Of a stretch of 23,049 nucleotides of DNA, positions 8,107-15,612 are shown piece after piece. Each line of letters starts with the position of its first letter. Position 1 is the first letter of the stretch. Made by a program: the position numbers and the translations under genes. The notes beneath the pieces are model-generated. The model was not told the origin of the DNA. It worked only from the letters and a program-made list of their open reading frames with translations, and ran no database searches. The DNA lies in the IMG/VR virus record IMGVR_UViG_3300007539_000242, positions 1 to 23,049 of that record; one strand, 5' to 3'. Source of the stretch: a virus.

Positions 8107-9042
8107 ATGTCAAGGAAATTTAATCCTTTTTCAAAAGAATATAGTTTAGATACCTTTGGGGATTTTTCAACTGCCAATGTGCGCGGTCAATACAATCTTT
8201 CAAACATTAAAAAGCAAATTATCAAAATTAAACACATGGCTTCCGGAGAAGAAGTACGATTTCAAGCTTTTGATCTTAATTTGTCCGATTCGTATGCCAT
8301 ATCATACCAAGCAAATCAAGTTTATGGAAGAATGGACCCAATTAAAACATATACCGGGACACAAAGAAGCGCAACGCTGAACTTTAAAATACCGGCAAAT
8401 AGCTTGGACGAAGCCCAAGAAAATCTTTTAAGAGCGCAAAAATTAGTTCAAATGCAATATCCAGTTTATGAGAATTTATACCCAAAAGGTCAAATATCAG
8501 CAACAACGATTAAAGCACCACCACTTTTAAGGGTAAAGGTCATGAACTTGGCCAGAGATGTTTCTACAATCTCTAATGAAAACAGCTTTTTCAGCCCCGC
8601 AGGTTTTGAAAAGGGAGATGGGCAAGGTTATGTTGTTGCTTTAAGCAGTTTAGCCGTTAACAATTTTGATGGGGATGCCGGCTTTCAAGATCCTAGGCCC
8701 GGTGTTATTTTTTCAAAGTCAATTGGAATCTCAATGAGTTTTGTAATATTACACACTCATCCTTTAGGTTATATTGAAAAATGCAACTCTAAAGGAGAAA
8801 AGCGAATTTCTTTCCGTCAGCCCAACTTCCCCTATGGATTGGACAACAATGAAGCGAAAGGCTTGAAAGATTGTGAAGTTAAAACACCGGTGGTGGAGAG
8901 TCCAAAGAAGACAACAAAAAAGCCGCCAACTAGGAAAAAGCCTCCGCTTAAAGAGAGAAAGGGCCCTAGGAAGACAACGACACCGGCACCGAAAAAACCA
9001 CCAGTAAAAAGACCCGGTCTGGGTCCGGGTGAAGGAACCTAA
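8107..9042 (+). CDS. Baseplate tube-cap / tube-initiator-like structural protein (gp48/gp54 position)
   Basis: A 311-residue protein. Residues 35-100 hold strands and the segment VYGRMDPIKTYTGTQRSATLNF (about 73-94). The GRMDPI-x-x-Y-x-GT pattern is shared by tube-like proteins at the baseplate end of contractile tails. A helix with DEAQENLLRAQKLVQ follows. The last 50 residues are unlike the rest: Lys/Pro/Thr-rich and probably disordered, ending GLGPGEGT. In T4 the two tube-cap genes 48 and 54 follow the tape measure gene, which fits this place. An AAAGGAG site precedes the ATG. The role is supported by motif memory and order only. Confidence 0.5.
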   Translation: MSRKFNPFSKEYSLDTFGDFSTANVRGQYNLSNIKKQIIKIKHMASGEEVRFQAFDLNLSDSYAISYQANQVYGRMDPIKTYTGTQRSATLNFKIPANSLDEAQENLLRAQKLVQMQYPVYENLYPKGQISATTIKAPPLLRVKVMNLARDVSTISNENSFFSPAGFEKGDGQGYVVALSSLAVNNFDGDAGFQDPRPGVIFSKSIGISMSFVILHTHPLGYIEKCNSKGEKRISFRQPNFPYGLDNNEAKGLKDCEVKTPVVESPKKTTKKPPTRKKPPLKERKGPRKTTTPAPKKPPVKRPGLGPGEGT

Positions 9043-9053
9043 AGGATTGAAAC

Positions 9054-9389
9054 ATGTCAAGATATAGAAAAACAGATTCATTTTTGAATGATGATCAGCT
9101 TTACGAGTCTCATTTCAAACAAAGAAGGTTAGGTGGTATTTTTCAATACGAAACAGCTTTCTTTCCTAAGATTACAGATGAAGAATATGAAGATACTGAT
9201 TCTATTCTGCATATTTGGAAAGTTGGTGATCGATATACAAAATTAAGTCAAATTTACTACAAAGACCCTCAATATTGGTGGGTTATCGCCCTTTATAACC
9301 AAAGACCAACAGAATCTCATGTTTCTGTTGGAGATGAGATTTATGTTCCAACGCCGCTAGAGACCGCTCTAGAGATTGTCGGAGAGTAA
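9054..9389 (+). CDS. LysM-like baseplate wedge protein, gp53-like
   Basis: A 111-residue protein. Residues 51-102 form a LysM-like module: HIWKVGDRYTKLSQIYYKDP, then WWVIALYNQRP, then VGDEIYVPTPL. The order 'G-D-x-x-x-K-L-a-x-x-Y-y-x-D-p-x-y-W-W-v-I-a-x-y-N' is the hallmark of T4 gp53 and of LysM-type baseplate proteins in other contractile tails. gp53 helps join baseplate wedges around the hub. It is shorter than T4 gp53 (196 residues), having only a 50-residue N-terminal part before the module. The start lies 11 bases after the preceding gene, and its stop is one base before the next ATG. Confidence 0.7.
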   Translation: MSRYRKTDSFLNDDQLYESHFKQRRLGGIFQYETAFFPKITDEEYEDTDSILHIWKVGDRYTKLSQIYYKDPQYWWVIALYNQRPTESHVSVGDEIYVPTPLETALEIVGE

Positions 9390-9390
9390 A

Positions 9391-12141
9391 ATGGCAGTTA
9401 AAAAGAAAACTGACAAGAAACCTAAAACAACTTCAAAAAAACAACCAGACGGCTGGATTGCGACCAATGATTGCCGATGGCAGAAAAAGGCCAGATATTT
9501 TCAAGAGCAATGCTTCTTGGTGGATCTTTGGTCAGGAGATTCCAGTAAATTTGAAAACTATTCAACCTCCTTGAGTGGAAAAAGCAAAAAGCAGAAAATA
9601 CAAATTGATCAAAACAAGCTGCATGGTTATAATAATTTTATTATTCTAGAATCTGGAGCACATGAAAAAGTTCTAGAATTGGTTATGGAAAACAAAGCAA
9701 AAGACATTCTTTCTTTTCAAAAGTTTAAGCCAGTTCACCTTTCAGCTTTGATTCCAAAACTGCGTTTATACAAAGTTTTGTATGATTCAAAAAAGAATCC
9801 TTTGATCAAAATACCTATCTTCTTTCCAACTAGTCTAGGTGTCCTTGATCCGAAAGAAGGGTCGAAAGAAGGGTCACTAGAGAAAGCTATCTTGGCCGGG
9901 GCCAGCACTGGGGGAGTTGGTTTAGAAAGTTTTAGCTGGAAGTTAAACGGTACAGATCCAGTTTCAGCAGACTTTGTTATTGAAGCTAATTTGAGTCTTT
10001 TCATGCAAAACCTAGGCGATCTTGAAACTCCACTTCCATTGGATTCTAGAACATTGTCCAAGCTAAAAAACGCAAAGGATTTTGCAAGTTATTCTCCTAA
10101 ATACAGAGATCTTCTTTTGCCTCCTGATATGGCAAAGTTTAAAACAACTTCACCCACTCCCGGTGGTAATCAAGAGCATATTCCAGATTATTTCCGGATA
10201 AAGGCCGAGGTTGGATGGAATTTGCCAACAAATCCAGAAGCTTTCTTTTCTGGTCTCTCAAAAGAAGAAGTCGAAGATTTCAAGCAAGCAGTTAATAATA
10301 CTTCGATCACTTTGGATTTGAACTTGATTGATCATACCATAAACTTTGGTCAAATGGGTGATTTAAAGATTAATATCTCTTATCATGCTGCTTTTGAAGC
10401 AAATATGTCTTCTCCAGATGCAGAACTCCTTATTGATTCAAAAATCAGAAAGGCAATCAATGAATATAACAAAGCTGAAAAAGAAGCTTTGAAAAAAATT
10501 AAAGATATCAAAAAAAGAGGTGTTTCAAAGGCTAAAAACAAATCTGAAATTGATAAAATTGATAAAACCTTTAAAAAAGTAAAAAAAGAATTAGAAGATG
10601 CTAAAAAAGAAAGAAAGTTTCACATCTATAAGCAACTAATTCAGAATATTGAAGACGAAGGAAGAGTATTTACTTGTCTTTATGATACAAAAGCAATTGC
10701 AGCTAAGTTTGATAATACCGGTGGAGATCCGAAACTTTTCCAAAACTTTTATTCAAAATACGCAGCAAAAATAAGAAATCAATACATCAAGTCCCTAGGA
10801 AAGCCATGGCCAAAGTTCTTGATTCAAAAAAGCAATGAAAACTTAACAGCAGTTGGCGCGCTTCAAAGAGAGAAAAGAAGAACAAAATTAAAAAAGCTTC
10901 TTGCAAGGAAAAACATCTCAGACAAACAAAAGCAAAAAATCAAAGAATCTTTGAAAAAGCTAGACATGGACAAGAACGCTAACGTGTCTGGTATAAGATG
11001 GGTTATTAAAAAAGAAAGAACTAAAGCCGGTAAAGGCAAAAAAGTTGGTCGACCCTTATATGAGTTGTCTTTTTTCTTTTTGGGTGATCTGATCAACTCT
11101 GCTTTGAAAATCGCAAAGTCAAATTCAGATGAAAACTCAAACTTTTTCGCAAACACAGAATTTATGTTCTCTGATGTTCAATACTTTGATCCTAGAGGCA
11201 ACGGTGGTCGTGGAGCAATTGTTTCTAAAAACTTGGCAGACATTCCTATTTCTTACTCTCTTTTTAGAGAATGGTTCAATGATAGCGTTGTCAAGAAAAA
11301 CTTGAATCGTTACAAGCTTTATGATTTCTTTAAGGATTTATTCTCTGGTCTTTTGAGTGACGCTTTGGGTGGGAAATGCTACGATGGTTTGAGCTTTGGT
11401 GCGAAGCCAAACACAGTTGGTATACACCATTTTACAACAAAAGTGCCAAATAAAAAATCATCAAAAGATCCTTTGAAAAACATTGGAACTAATCCCGCTT
11501 ATCTAACAGCTAGAGCTACGTATAATCGTTTAAATCTAGATTCTGGACTTATAAACAAGTTTCATGAAAATCTAGATCAAGGTGGAACATCGAAAACAAA
11601 AAACTGGATTGTCTTTTACGTTAGTAATAATTCTGTAACAAAAAGAACAGGAAACGTTACAGAAGATTATTTTTCGGGCATTCCACACTTCTATGTCGGC
11701 TCAGATACCGGTATTCTTAAAACAATGTCGTTTGCAAAAGAAAACTGGCAATATTATAAAGAACTTAGATTAACTCAGAAGTCTGGTTATTCTAAGTTAG
11801 GAACGCCTTATCAAGTTAATATTACAACGTTTGGACAGCCAAACTTCAAACCGGGCCAGTACATTTATATAAACCCAAGAAGGCCCGGGATCACCAGTAA
11901 TATCGGCAAAGAACTTCTTTTAGAAGGATATTACTTAATAATCTCTGTTGATTCAAATATCAGCGCTGGTTCTTTTGAGACAAAGTTTAATGCTAAATTT
12001 GAAACAACCGGCCGGGATCTTAAAACAATTGTCTACAATAGCAAGAACACTGAAGTTCCGGATATAAAAAGACAAAAGAAAACAGTATCACAAGTGCAAA
12101 GAAAGAAAACAACAAAAGTTCAAAAAGCTAAAAAGAAATAA
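9391..12141 (+). CDS. Large baseplate hub-like structural protein with coiled-coil insertion
   Basis: The start is taken at ATG 9391, four bases after GGAGAG (9381-9386), not the upstream in-frame TTG, giving 916 residues. The C-terminal 100 residues contain GTPYQVNITTFGQPNFKPGQYIYINPRRPG and a following LLLEGYYLIISVDSNIS, the pattern of the gp27/gpD-type tail hub barrel (a 'v-x-v-x-G-x-p-x-l-x-pG' strand pair, then 'G-Y-Y-x-I'). Two stretches (about 349-425 and 490-530) are very Lys/Glu-rich, probably coiled coils inserted between barrel domains. In a hub this protein would sit at the centre of the baseplate, joining tube and spike. No lysozyme active site was recognised. The exact T4 counterpart (gp27, gp5 or other) is not certain. 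Confidence 0.55.
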   Translation: MAVKKKTDKKPKTTSKKQPDGWIATNDCRWQKKARYFQEQCFLVDLWSGDSSKFENYSTSLSGKSKKQKIQIDQNKLHGYNNFIILESGAHEKVLELVMENKAKDILSFQKFKPVHLSALIPKLRLYKVLYDSKKNPLIKIPIFFPTSLGVLDPKEGSKEGSLEKAILAGASTGGVGLESFSWKLNGTDPVSADFVIEANLSLFMQNLGDLETPLPLDSRTLSKLKNAKDFASYSPKYRDLLLPPDMAKFKTTSPTPGGNQEHIPDYFRIKAEVGWNLPTNPEAFFSGLSKEEVEDFKQAVNNTSITLDLNLIDHTINFGQMGDLKINISYHAAFEANMSSPDAELLIDSKIRKAINEYNKAEKEALKKIKDIKKRGVSKAKNKSEIDKIDKTFKKVKKELEDAKKERKFHIYKQLIQNIEDEGRVFTCLYDTKAIAAKFDNTGGDPKLFQNFYSKYAAKIRNQYIKSLGKPWPKFLIQKSNENLTAVGALQREKRRTKLKKLLARKNISDKQKQKIKESLKKLDMDKNANVSGIRWVIKKERTKAGKGKKVGRPLYELSFFFLGDLINSALKIAKSNSDENSNFFANTEFMFSDVQYFDPRGNGGRGAIVSKNLADIPISYSLFREWFNDSVVKKNLNRYKLYDFFKDLFSGLLSDALGGKCYDGLSFGAKPNTVGIHHFTTKVPNKKSSKDPLKNIGTNPAYLTARATYNRLNLDSGLINKFHENLDQGGTSKTKNWIVFYVSNNSVTKRTGNVTEDYFSGIPHFYVGSDTGILKTMSFAKENWQYYKELRLTQKSGYSKLGTPYQVNITTFGQPNFKPGQYIYINPRRPGITSNIGKELLLEGYYLIISVDSNISAGSFETKFNAKFETTGRDLKTIVYNSKNTEVPDIKRQKKTVSQVQRKKTTKVQKAKKK

Positions 12142-12153
12142 TCGGAGTAGCAC

Positions 12154-13443
12154 ATGTCAATCAATGAAGACTTCATTATTGAAAACCTAACATCAGAAAA
12201 TGGCGCATCATCCGAAGATTACTTTGATGGTAGGTCAGTTTACAAAGCAGTCGCATATCAAGATGTGTCAATTGATGTTATAGATACTTGGGAAAAAAAG
12301 CCTTTTTATGGTTTGGTCAATGAAGATCATAATCCAATTTTGTTAAAAAGTCAAGAAAAACTTCAAGAAATCTCAGATGATGTATTTTGTTTGGATTTTG
12401 TGGCTTTGGCTTATAACGCTCTTAGAACCAACTGGCTTAATTTATTAAGGGCTGGTAGAGTATCTGATGAATCTAATTTTACAGAATTGATTCCTTTTAA
12501 AGCTTATGAAGAAATAAAACAAGATTATGAAGAATATTTAAATATCAATTTAGAAGAATATATAAATTATATTAAAGATAATATTAATATTAATTTTAGT
12601 ATTAATAATTTTAAATTCTTTATTAATTCTTTTAAAGAATTTTTAAAAGGTAATAATAAACCTTTTACTTTATCTTCTTTAATTCTTTCTAATTCTTTTT
12701 CTCAATTGAATTCTGGATTGGCTATTGAGATCTTTGAATTGGATTATTCAGATGATCAAAGAAAATATGAAGAAGTGATCTTAGATCCTAACTTTGAATA
12801 TTTCTGTTATCTAGCCAGAGACTATGGATTCAGAGTAGATAAGAATATTCCAAACAGAATTGTGGCAGATATTGGATCTCCTGAAATGCAGGAGTACATG
12901 AAGAAAGTAGGAATATCAGGAGAAACAGATTCTGTTCTTAAATCAAACTTTTTCAAAGAATATTATGATCTTGCTTATCTTGTTGAATACCCCATTATAA
13001 GGGATGCCATGCTGGAAGCTTACAATGAACTTGCAGATTCAGAACCGATTGTTGTGAAAAAAACATTTGACATTCAAGATAAATTTGGTAGAATGTGTAA
13101 AGCAAATAGGGCAATTCGAAGAAGATCAATGTCAAAAGATGTTTTTAACTTTGGGTATGGGGACAAATACTTTATTCAAATCTACGCTGAAATCAAAAAC
13201 GCAGAGATTCCAGACAAGAAAGAAAAGATGAAACTAGCTGAACTTAAAAAGAAATTGATTACACTCACTAAAAACAGAAAAAAAGAACTTGACATTGAAA
13301 GAGCCCTAAGCTATACTAACAGAGCATTTAAAAAATGTTTAGCTTTCAACTATGATCCAAACAGGGTCTTAACACACAGACAACTTAGGCTTCTGGAGGA
13401 AGAGTATGAAGACTTCTTCGAGGAGGAAAGAGAAGATGAATGA
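12154..13443 (+). CDS. Unassigned phage structural protein with an AT-rich central segment
   Basis: A 429-residue protein I do not assign to a known function. It follows the hub gene by 12 bases (with CGGAG) and overlaps the polymerase gene by four bases (ATGA), so it belongs to the structural transcript. The segment DPNFEYFCYLARDYGFRVDKNIPNRIVADIGSP (about residues 210-242) resembles a conserved stretch I associate with baseplate-adjacent virion proteins of marine phages. Residues about 125-190, encoded by 12530-12720, are extremely Asn/Ile/Phe/Lys-rich and coded almost only with A/T-ending codons. The C-terminus is strongly charged, ending in Glu/Asp. There is no membrane segment and no catalytic motif. 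Confidence 0.5.
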   Translation: MSINEDFIIENLTSENGASSEDYFDGRSVYKAVAYQDVSIDVIDTWEKKPFYGLVNEDHNPILLKSQEKLQEISDDVFCLDFVALAYNALRTNWLNLLRAGRVSDESNFTELIPFKAYEEIKQDYEEYLNINLEEYINYIKDNININFSINNFKFFINSFKEFLKGNNKPFTLSSLILSNSFSQLNSGLAIEIFELDYSDDQRKYEEVILDPNFEYFCYLARDYGFRVDKNIPNRIVADIGSPEMQEYMKKVGISGETDSVLKSNFFKEYYDLAYLVEYPIIRDAMLEAYNELADSEPIVVKKTFDIQDKFGRMCKANRAIRRRSMSKDVFNFGYGDKYFIQIYAEIKNAEIPDKKEKMKLAELKKKLITLTKNRKKELDIERALSYTNRAFKKCLAFNYDPNRVLTHRQLRLLEEEYEDFFEEEREDE

Positions 13444-14612
13444 TGTTCCAAACTTTTCAAAATCAAATGTTCTTCAAAGACAAATTCGTTCCATTCGAAC
13501 TTTCATCAATCACAACCAAAACATGGGGATACAACAAAAAGTTTAAAGGAAACAAAGTAGATTGTGCAGCTATCTGGGCTTCTGGTCAAAGCCCGGAAGA
13601 AGCTTGTCCTGAAACAATGCTGCAATCTTGGAAAAAAAGCAAAACGAAAATTGAAAGTATTTTGAAGTCTTATGTGAAAGTTGGAATCAATCCGTCAGAT
13701 ATCAATCTTAAATTAGCTGTCCCTGAAAGTATTTTAAAGAATTATTTTTGTTCTCTCGACAAGATCACTGAACATGTTTTCTTGTCTTATGAAAAGCCTT
13801 TGAATTATGATTTTATGTTTGATTTGCATTGGCTGGTCGCAGAAATTGCTGAACAGCATCTTAACTTTGATCTTTCTTTGATCCAAAGAAAAAGGTTCAA
13901 CACTTATTTCAAAAGAGTTGGAGACAACATTAAACTTGGAAAAACCAAAGTTAAATACAATCCTTATGGATCTGTCACAGGACGATTTGGATTGAAACAA
14001 GGTTCTTTTCCAATCATGAACTTGCCGAAAGAAGCAAGGTCTTCTATCATCCCAAACAACGATGCTTTTATTGAGCTAGACTTTAATGGAGCCGAGCTTC
14101 GCACTTTTCTACATTTGGCCGGCGAGGATCAGCCGGAAGGTGATCTTCATCAATGGATTTCAGATTCGATCTTCAAGGGCGAACTGAATCGTGAAAAAAC
14201 AAAACAAAAAGTGTTTTCATGGTTGTATGATCCAAACAAAAATGAAAAAGAACTAGAGAAAGTCTTTAAAAGAGGGGAAGTTCTGCAAAAGCATTTCGAT
14301 GGTTGTTTTGTTTCCACACCCTTTGGAAGAAAAATCAAATCTGATGATTATCATGCTTTGAATTATCTTATTCAATCAACTTCTTCAGACCTTTTTCTTC
14401 GACAAGTGATCAAGATCTTCAAGATGCTGGACGGTAAAAAATCAAAAATTGCTTTTACAATCCACGACTCCGTTGTTCTCGATTTTGCAAAAGAAGATCA
14501 AAATCTTTTGAAAGATTTGATCCAAGCGTTCAAAGAAACCAATTTTGGAATATTTAAAGTAAACATATCAGGAGGTAAGAATTTCGGTGAAATGAAAAAT
14601 ATTCCATTATAG
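13440..14612 (+). CDS. Compact family A DNA polymerase
   Basis: A 390-residue protein with the full polymerase active site of the Pol I family. Motif A is ELDFNGAELR with catalytic D214, steric-gate E219 and R221. Motif B keeps R251-x3-K255-x3-F259-x3-Y263, the same spacing as R754, K758, F762 and Y766 of E. coli Pol I. Motif C is IHDS with H342 and D343; the usual Glu after it is Ser. GSVTGRFG (177-184) and NYLIQSTSSD (308-317) fit the template-binding and pre-motif-C segments. There is no 3'-5' or 5'-3' exonuclease domain: only about 170 unassigned residues precede the palm, and the fingers are shortened. It overlaps the structural gene before it by four bases. It could be a repair or gap-filling polymerase or the replicase; a T4-like phage would normally use family B. 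Confidence 0.85.
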   Translation: MMFQTFQNQMFFKDKFVPFELSSITTKTWGYNKKFKGNKVDCAAIWASGQSPEEACPETMLQSWKKSKTKIESILKSYVKVGINPSDINLKLAVPESILKNYFCSLDKITEHVFLSYEKPLNYDFMFDLHWLVAEIAEQHLNFDLSLIQRKRFNTYFKRVGDNIKLGKTKVKYNPYGSVTGRFGLKQGSFPIMNLPKEARSSIIPNNDAFIELDFNGAELRTFLHLAGEDQPEGDLHQWISDSIFKGELNREKTKQKVFSWLYDPNKNEKELEKVFKRGEVLQKHFDGCFVSTPFGRKIKSDDYHALNYLIQSTSSDLFLRQVIKIFKMLDGKKSKIAFTIHDSVVLDFAKEDQNLLKDLIQAFKETNFGIFKVNISGGKNFGEMKNIPL

Positions 14613-14623
14613 GAGGGTTCAAA

Positions 14624-15262
14624 ATGCCAAAGTTGTTCAATCTTTCAAGAGTTCGTTGGAAATTAGAAAAGTTTATTATGGATGACATCCCAAACTTTGA
14701 GATCTTGTCGAAAAAAGAATCTTTTTTGATGAAAATGCTTTCTTTTGTTCTTTTTTTCAATCCATTGTTTATGAGTTCTTATGTTTCTGTGATTTATCCA
14801 AAGCTTTACGTACCCAGTCACCCATGGAAAGAAGATGATCACTATTCAGCTGTTTTGGTGCTTGCTCACGAGTGGGTCCATTTGAGCGATAGGAAGCGTT
14901 TTGGGCTTCTATTCGACATTGGATACCTTTTTCCACAATGCCTAGTCTTCCTGAGCCTCCTAGCCCCCTTCCTGAGTTGGTGGTGGCTTCTTTGTTTGTT
15001 GTTTTTGCTTCCTATTCCTTCTTTGACCCGCGCATGGTTGGAATACAGAGCTTATTCGGTGACAATGGCTTGCATGTGGTGGTTAAATGAGATTGAAGCC
15101 AATTATTATTGGATTGAAATTCAATTTACCGGAAGATGGTACTATTTTATGTGGCCTTTCAAGGGAATCATCCGAAAAATGTATGAAAGAAAGCTGGAAA
15201 TGATTAAAAAAGACCAACTAACCTCTCAAGAAAGAAAAATCAAAGAAATCATCTTTTCGTAG
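14624..15262 (+). CDS. Membrane-associated HExxH metallopeptidase-like protein
   Basis: A 212-residue protein. LAHEWVHLSDR (80-90) contains the zinc-protease motif HExxH with H82, E83 and H86. WLEYRAY supplies E140 as a likely third zinc ligand, with the glutamate in a helix after a hydrophobic hairpin. Residues 36-58 and about 98-131 are strongly hydrophobic (FLSWWWLLCLLFLLP), so the protein probably sits in the inner membrane with the active site near its surface. The C-terminus is charged. An AGGAGGG site precedes the ATG. It lies between the polymerase and the tubulin-like gene, and no function in phage assembly or lysis can be stated. The fold is inferred from the motif and the helical context; substrate unknown. 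Confidence 0.6.
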   Translation: MPKLFNLSRVRWKLEKFIMDDIPNFEILSKKESFLMKMLSFVLFFNPLFMSSYVSVIYPKLYVPSHPWKEDDHYSAVLVLAHEWVHLSDRKRFGLLFDIGYLFPQCLVFLSLLAPFLSWWWLLCLLFLLPIPSLTRAWLEYRAYSVTMACMWWLNEIEANYYWIEIQFTGRWYYFMWPFKGIIRKMYERKLEMIKKDQLTSQERKIKEIIFS

Positions 15263-15270
15263 CTATTTAT
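15263..15270 (+). promoter_or_regulatory. Third CTATTTAT candidate late promoter element
   Basis: The core CTATTTAT directly follows the stop of the metallopeptidase-like gene and is 28 bases before the ATG at 15298, the same distance as at 6402-6409 before its gene. The flanking bases differ from the two 17-base copies. Confidence 0.35.
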
Positions 15271-15297
15271 TTATGTGTCAATTTGAAAGGAGTTGAT

Positions 15298-15600
15298 ATG
15301 TCAAAAAATAAATACAGCAATCTCTCTTCTCGGCTTTCAGCCTCGGTAGAGAATGCGAAAGATATACTTTCTATGAGAAATCCTTGGATTGTGAATGACT
15401 TTGATACAGAATCTAGCAATGTCCACATGAATGACGAAGAAATTTATTATATTGCGGTTTTTGTTGCCGATTTGAAAACTTTGAAAGAACAAAGATCTGT
15501 TTTTGATATTGTTCATTTAAAATGTGATGATGATACCGTAGCGCGTTTCAAAACGCTTTTCTCAAATGAGAATTTAAACAAAATTATGTTTTCTTGTTGA
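15298..15600 (+). CDS. Small unassigned protein upstream of the tubulin-like gene
   Basis: A 100-residue protein with the start at ATG 15298, five bases after AAAGGAG. An in-frame TTG 15 bases upstream lies before that site and is rejected. The N-terminus is Ser-rich and probably flexible (SNLSSRLSASVENAKDIL). The second half (EIYYIAVFVADLKTLKEQ, then FDIVHLKCDDDTVARFKTLF) alternates strands and helices and may be a small alpha/beta domain. It has no membrane segment. It starts a short transcription unit with the FtsZ/tubulin-like gene 12 bases downstream, so it could be its partner or regulator, but this is only context. No family is recognised. Confidence 0.6.
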   Translation: MSKNKYSNLSSRLSASVENAKDILSMRNPWIVNDFDTESSNVHMNDEEIYYIAVFVADLKTLKEQRSVFDIVHLKCDDDTVARFKTLFSNENLNKIMFSC

Positions 15601-15612
15601 TCAGGAGGATCG

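Noticed and set aside
9376-9390. Upstream TTG start for the hub protein
   Set aside because: ATG 9391 has GGAGAG at the right distance and begins just after the stop of the preceding gene.
9853-9876. Short 12-base tandem repeat (GAAAGAAGGGTC twice) in the hub gene
   Set aside because: It only encodes a small KEGS-type duplication in a loop; too short to suggest a function.
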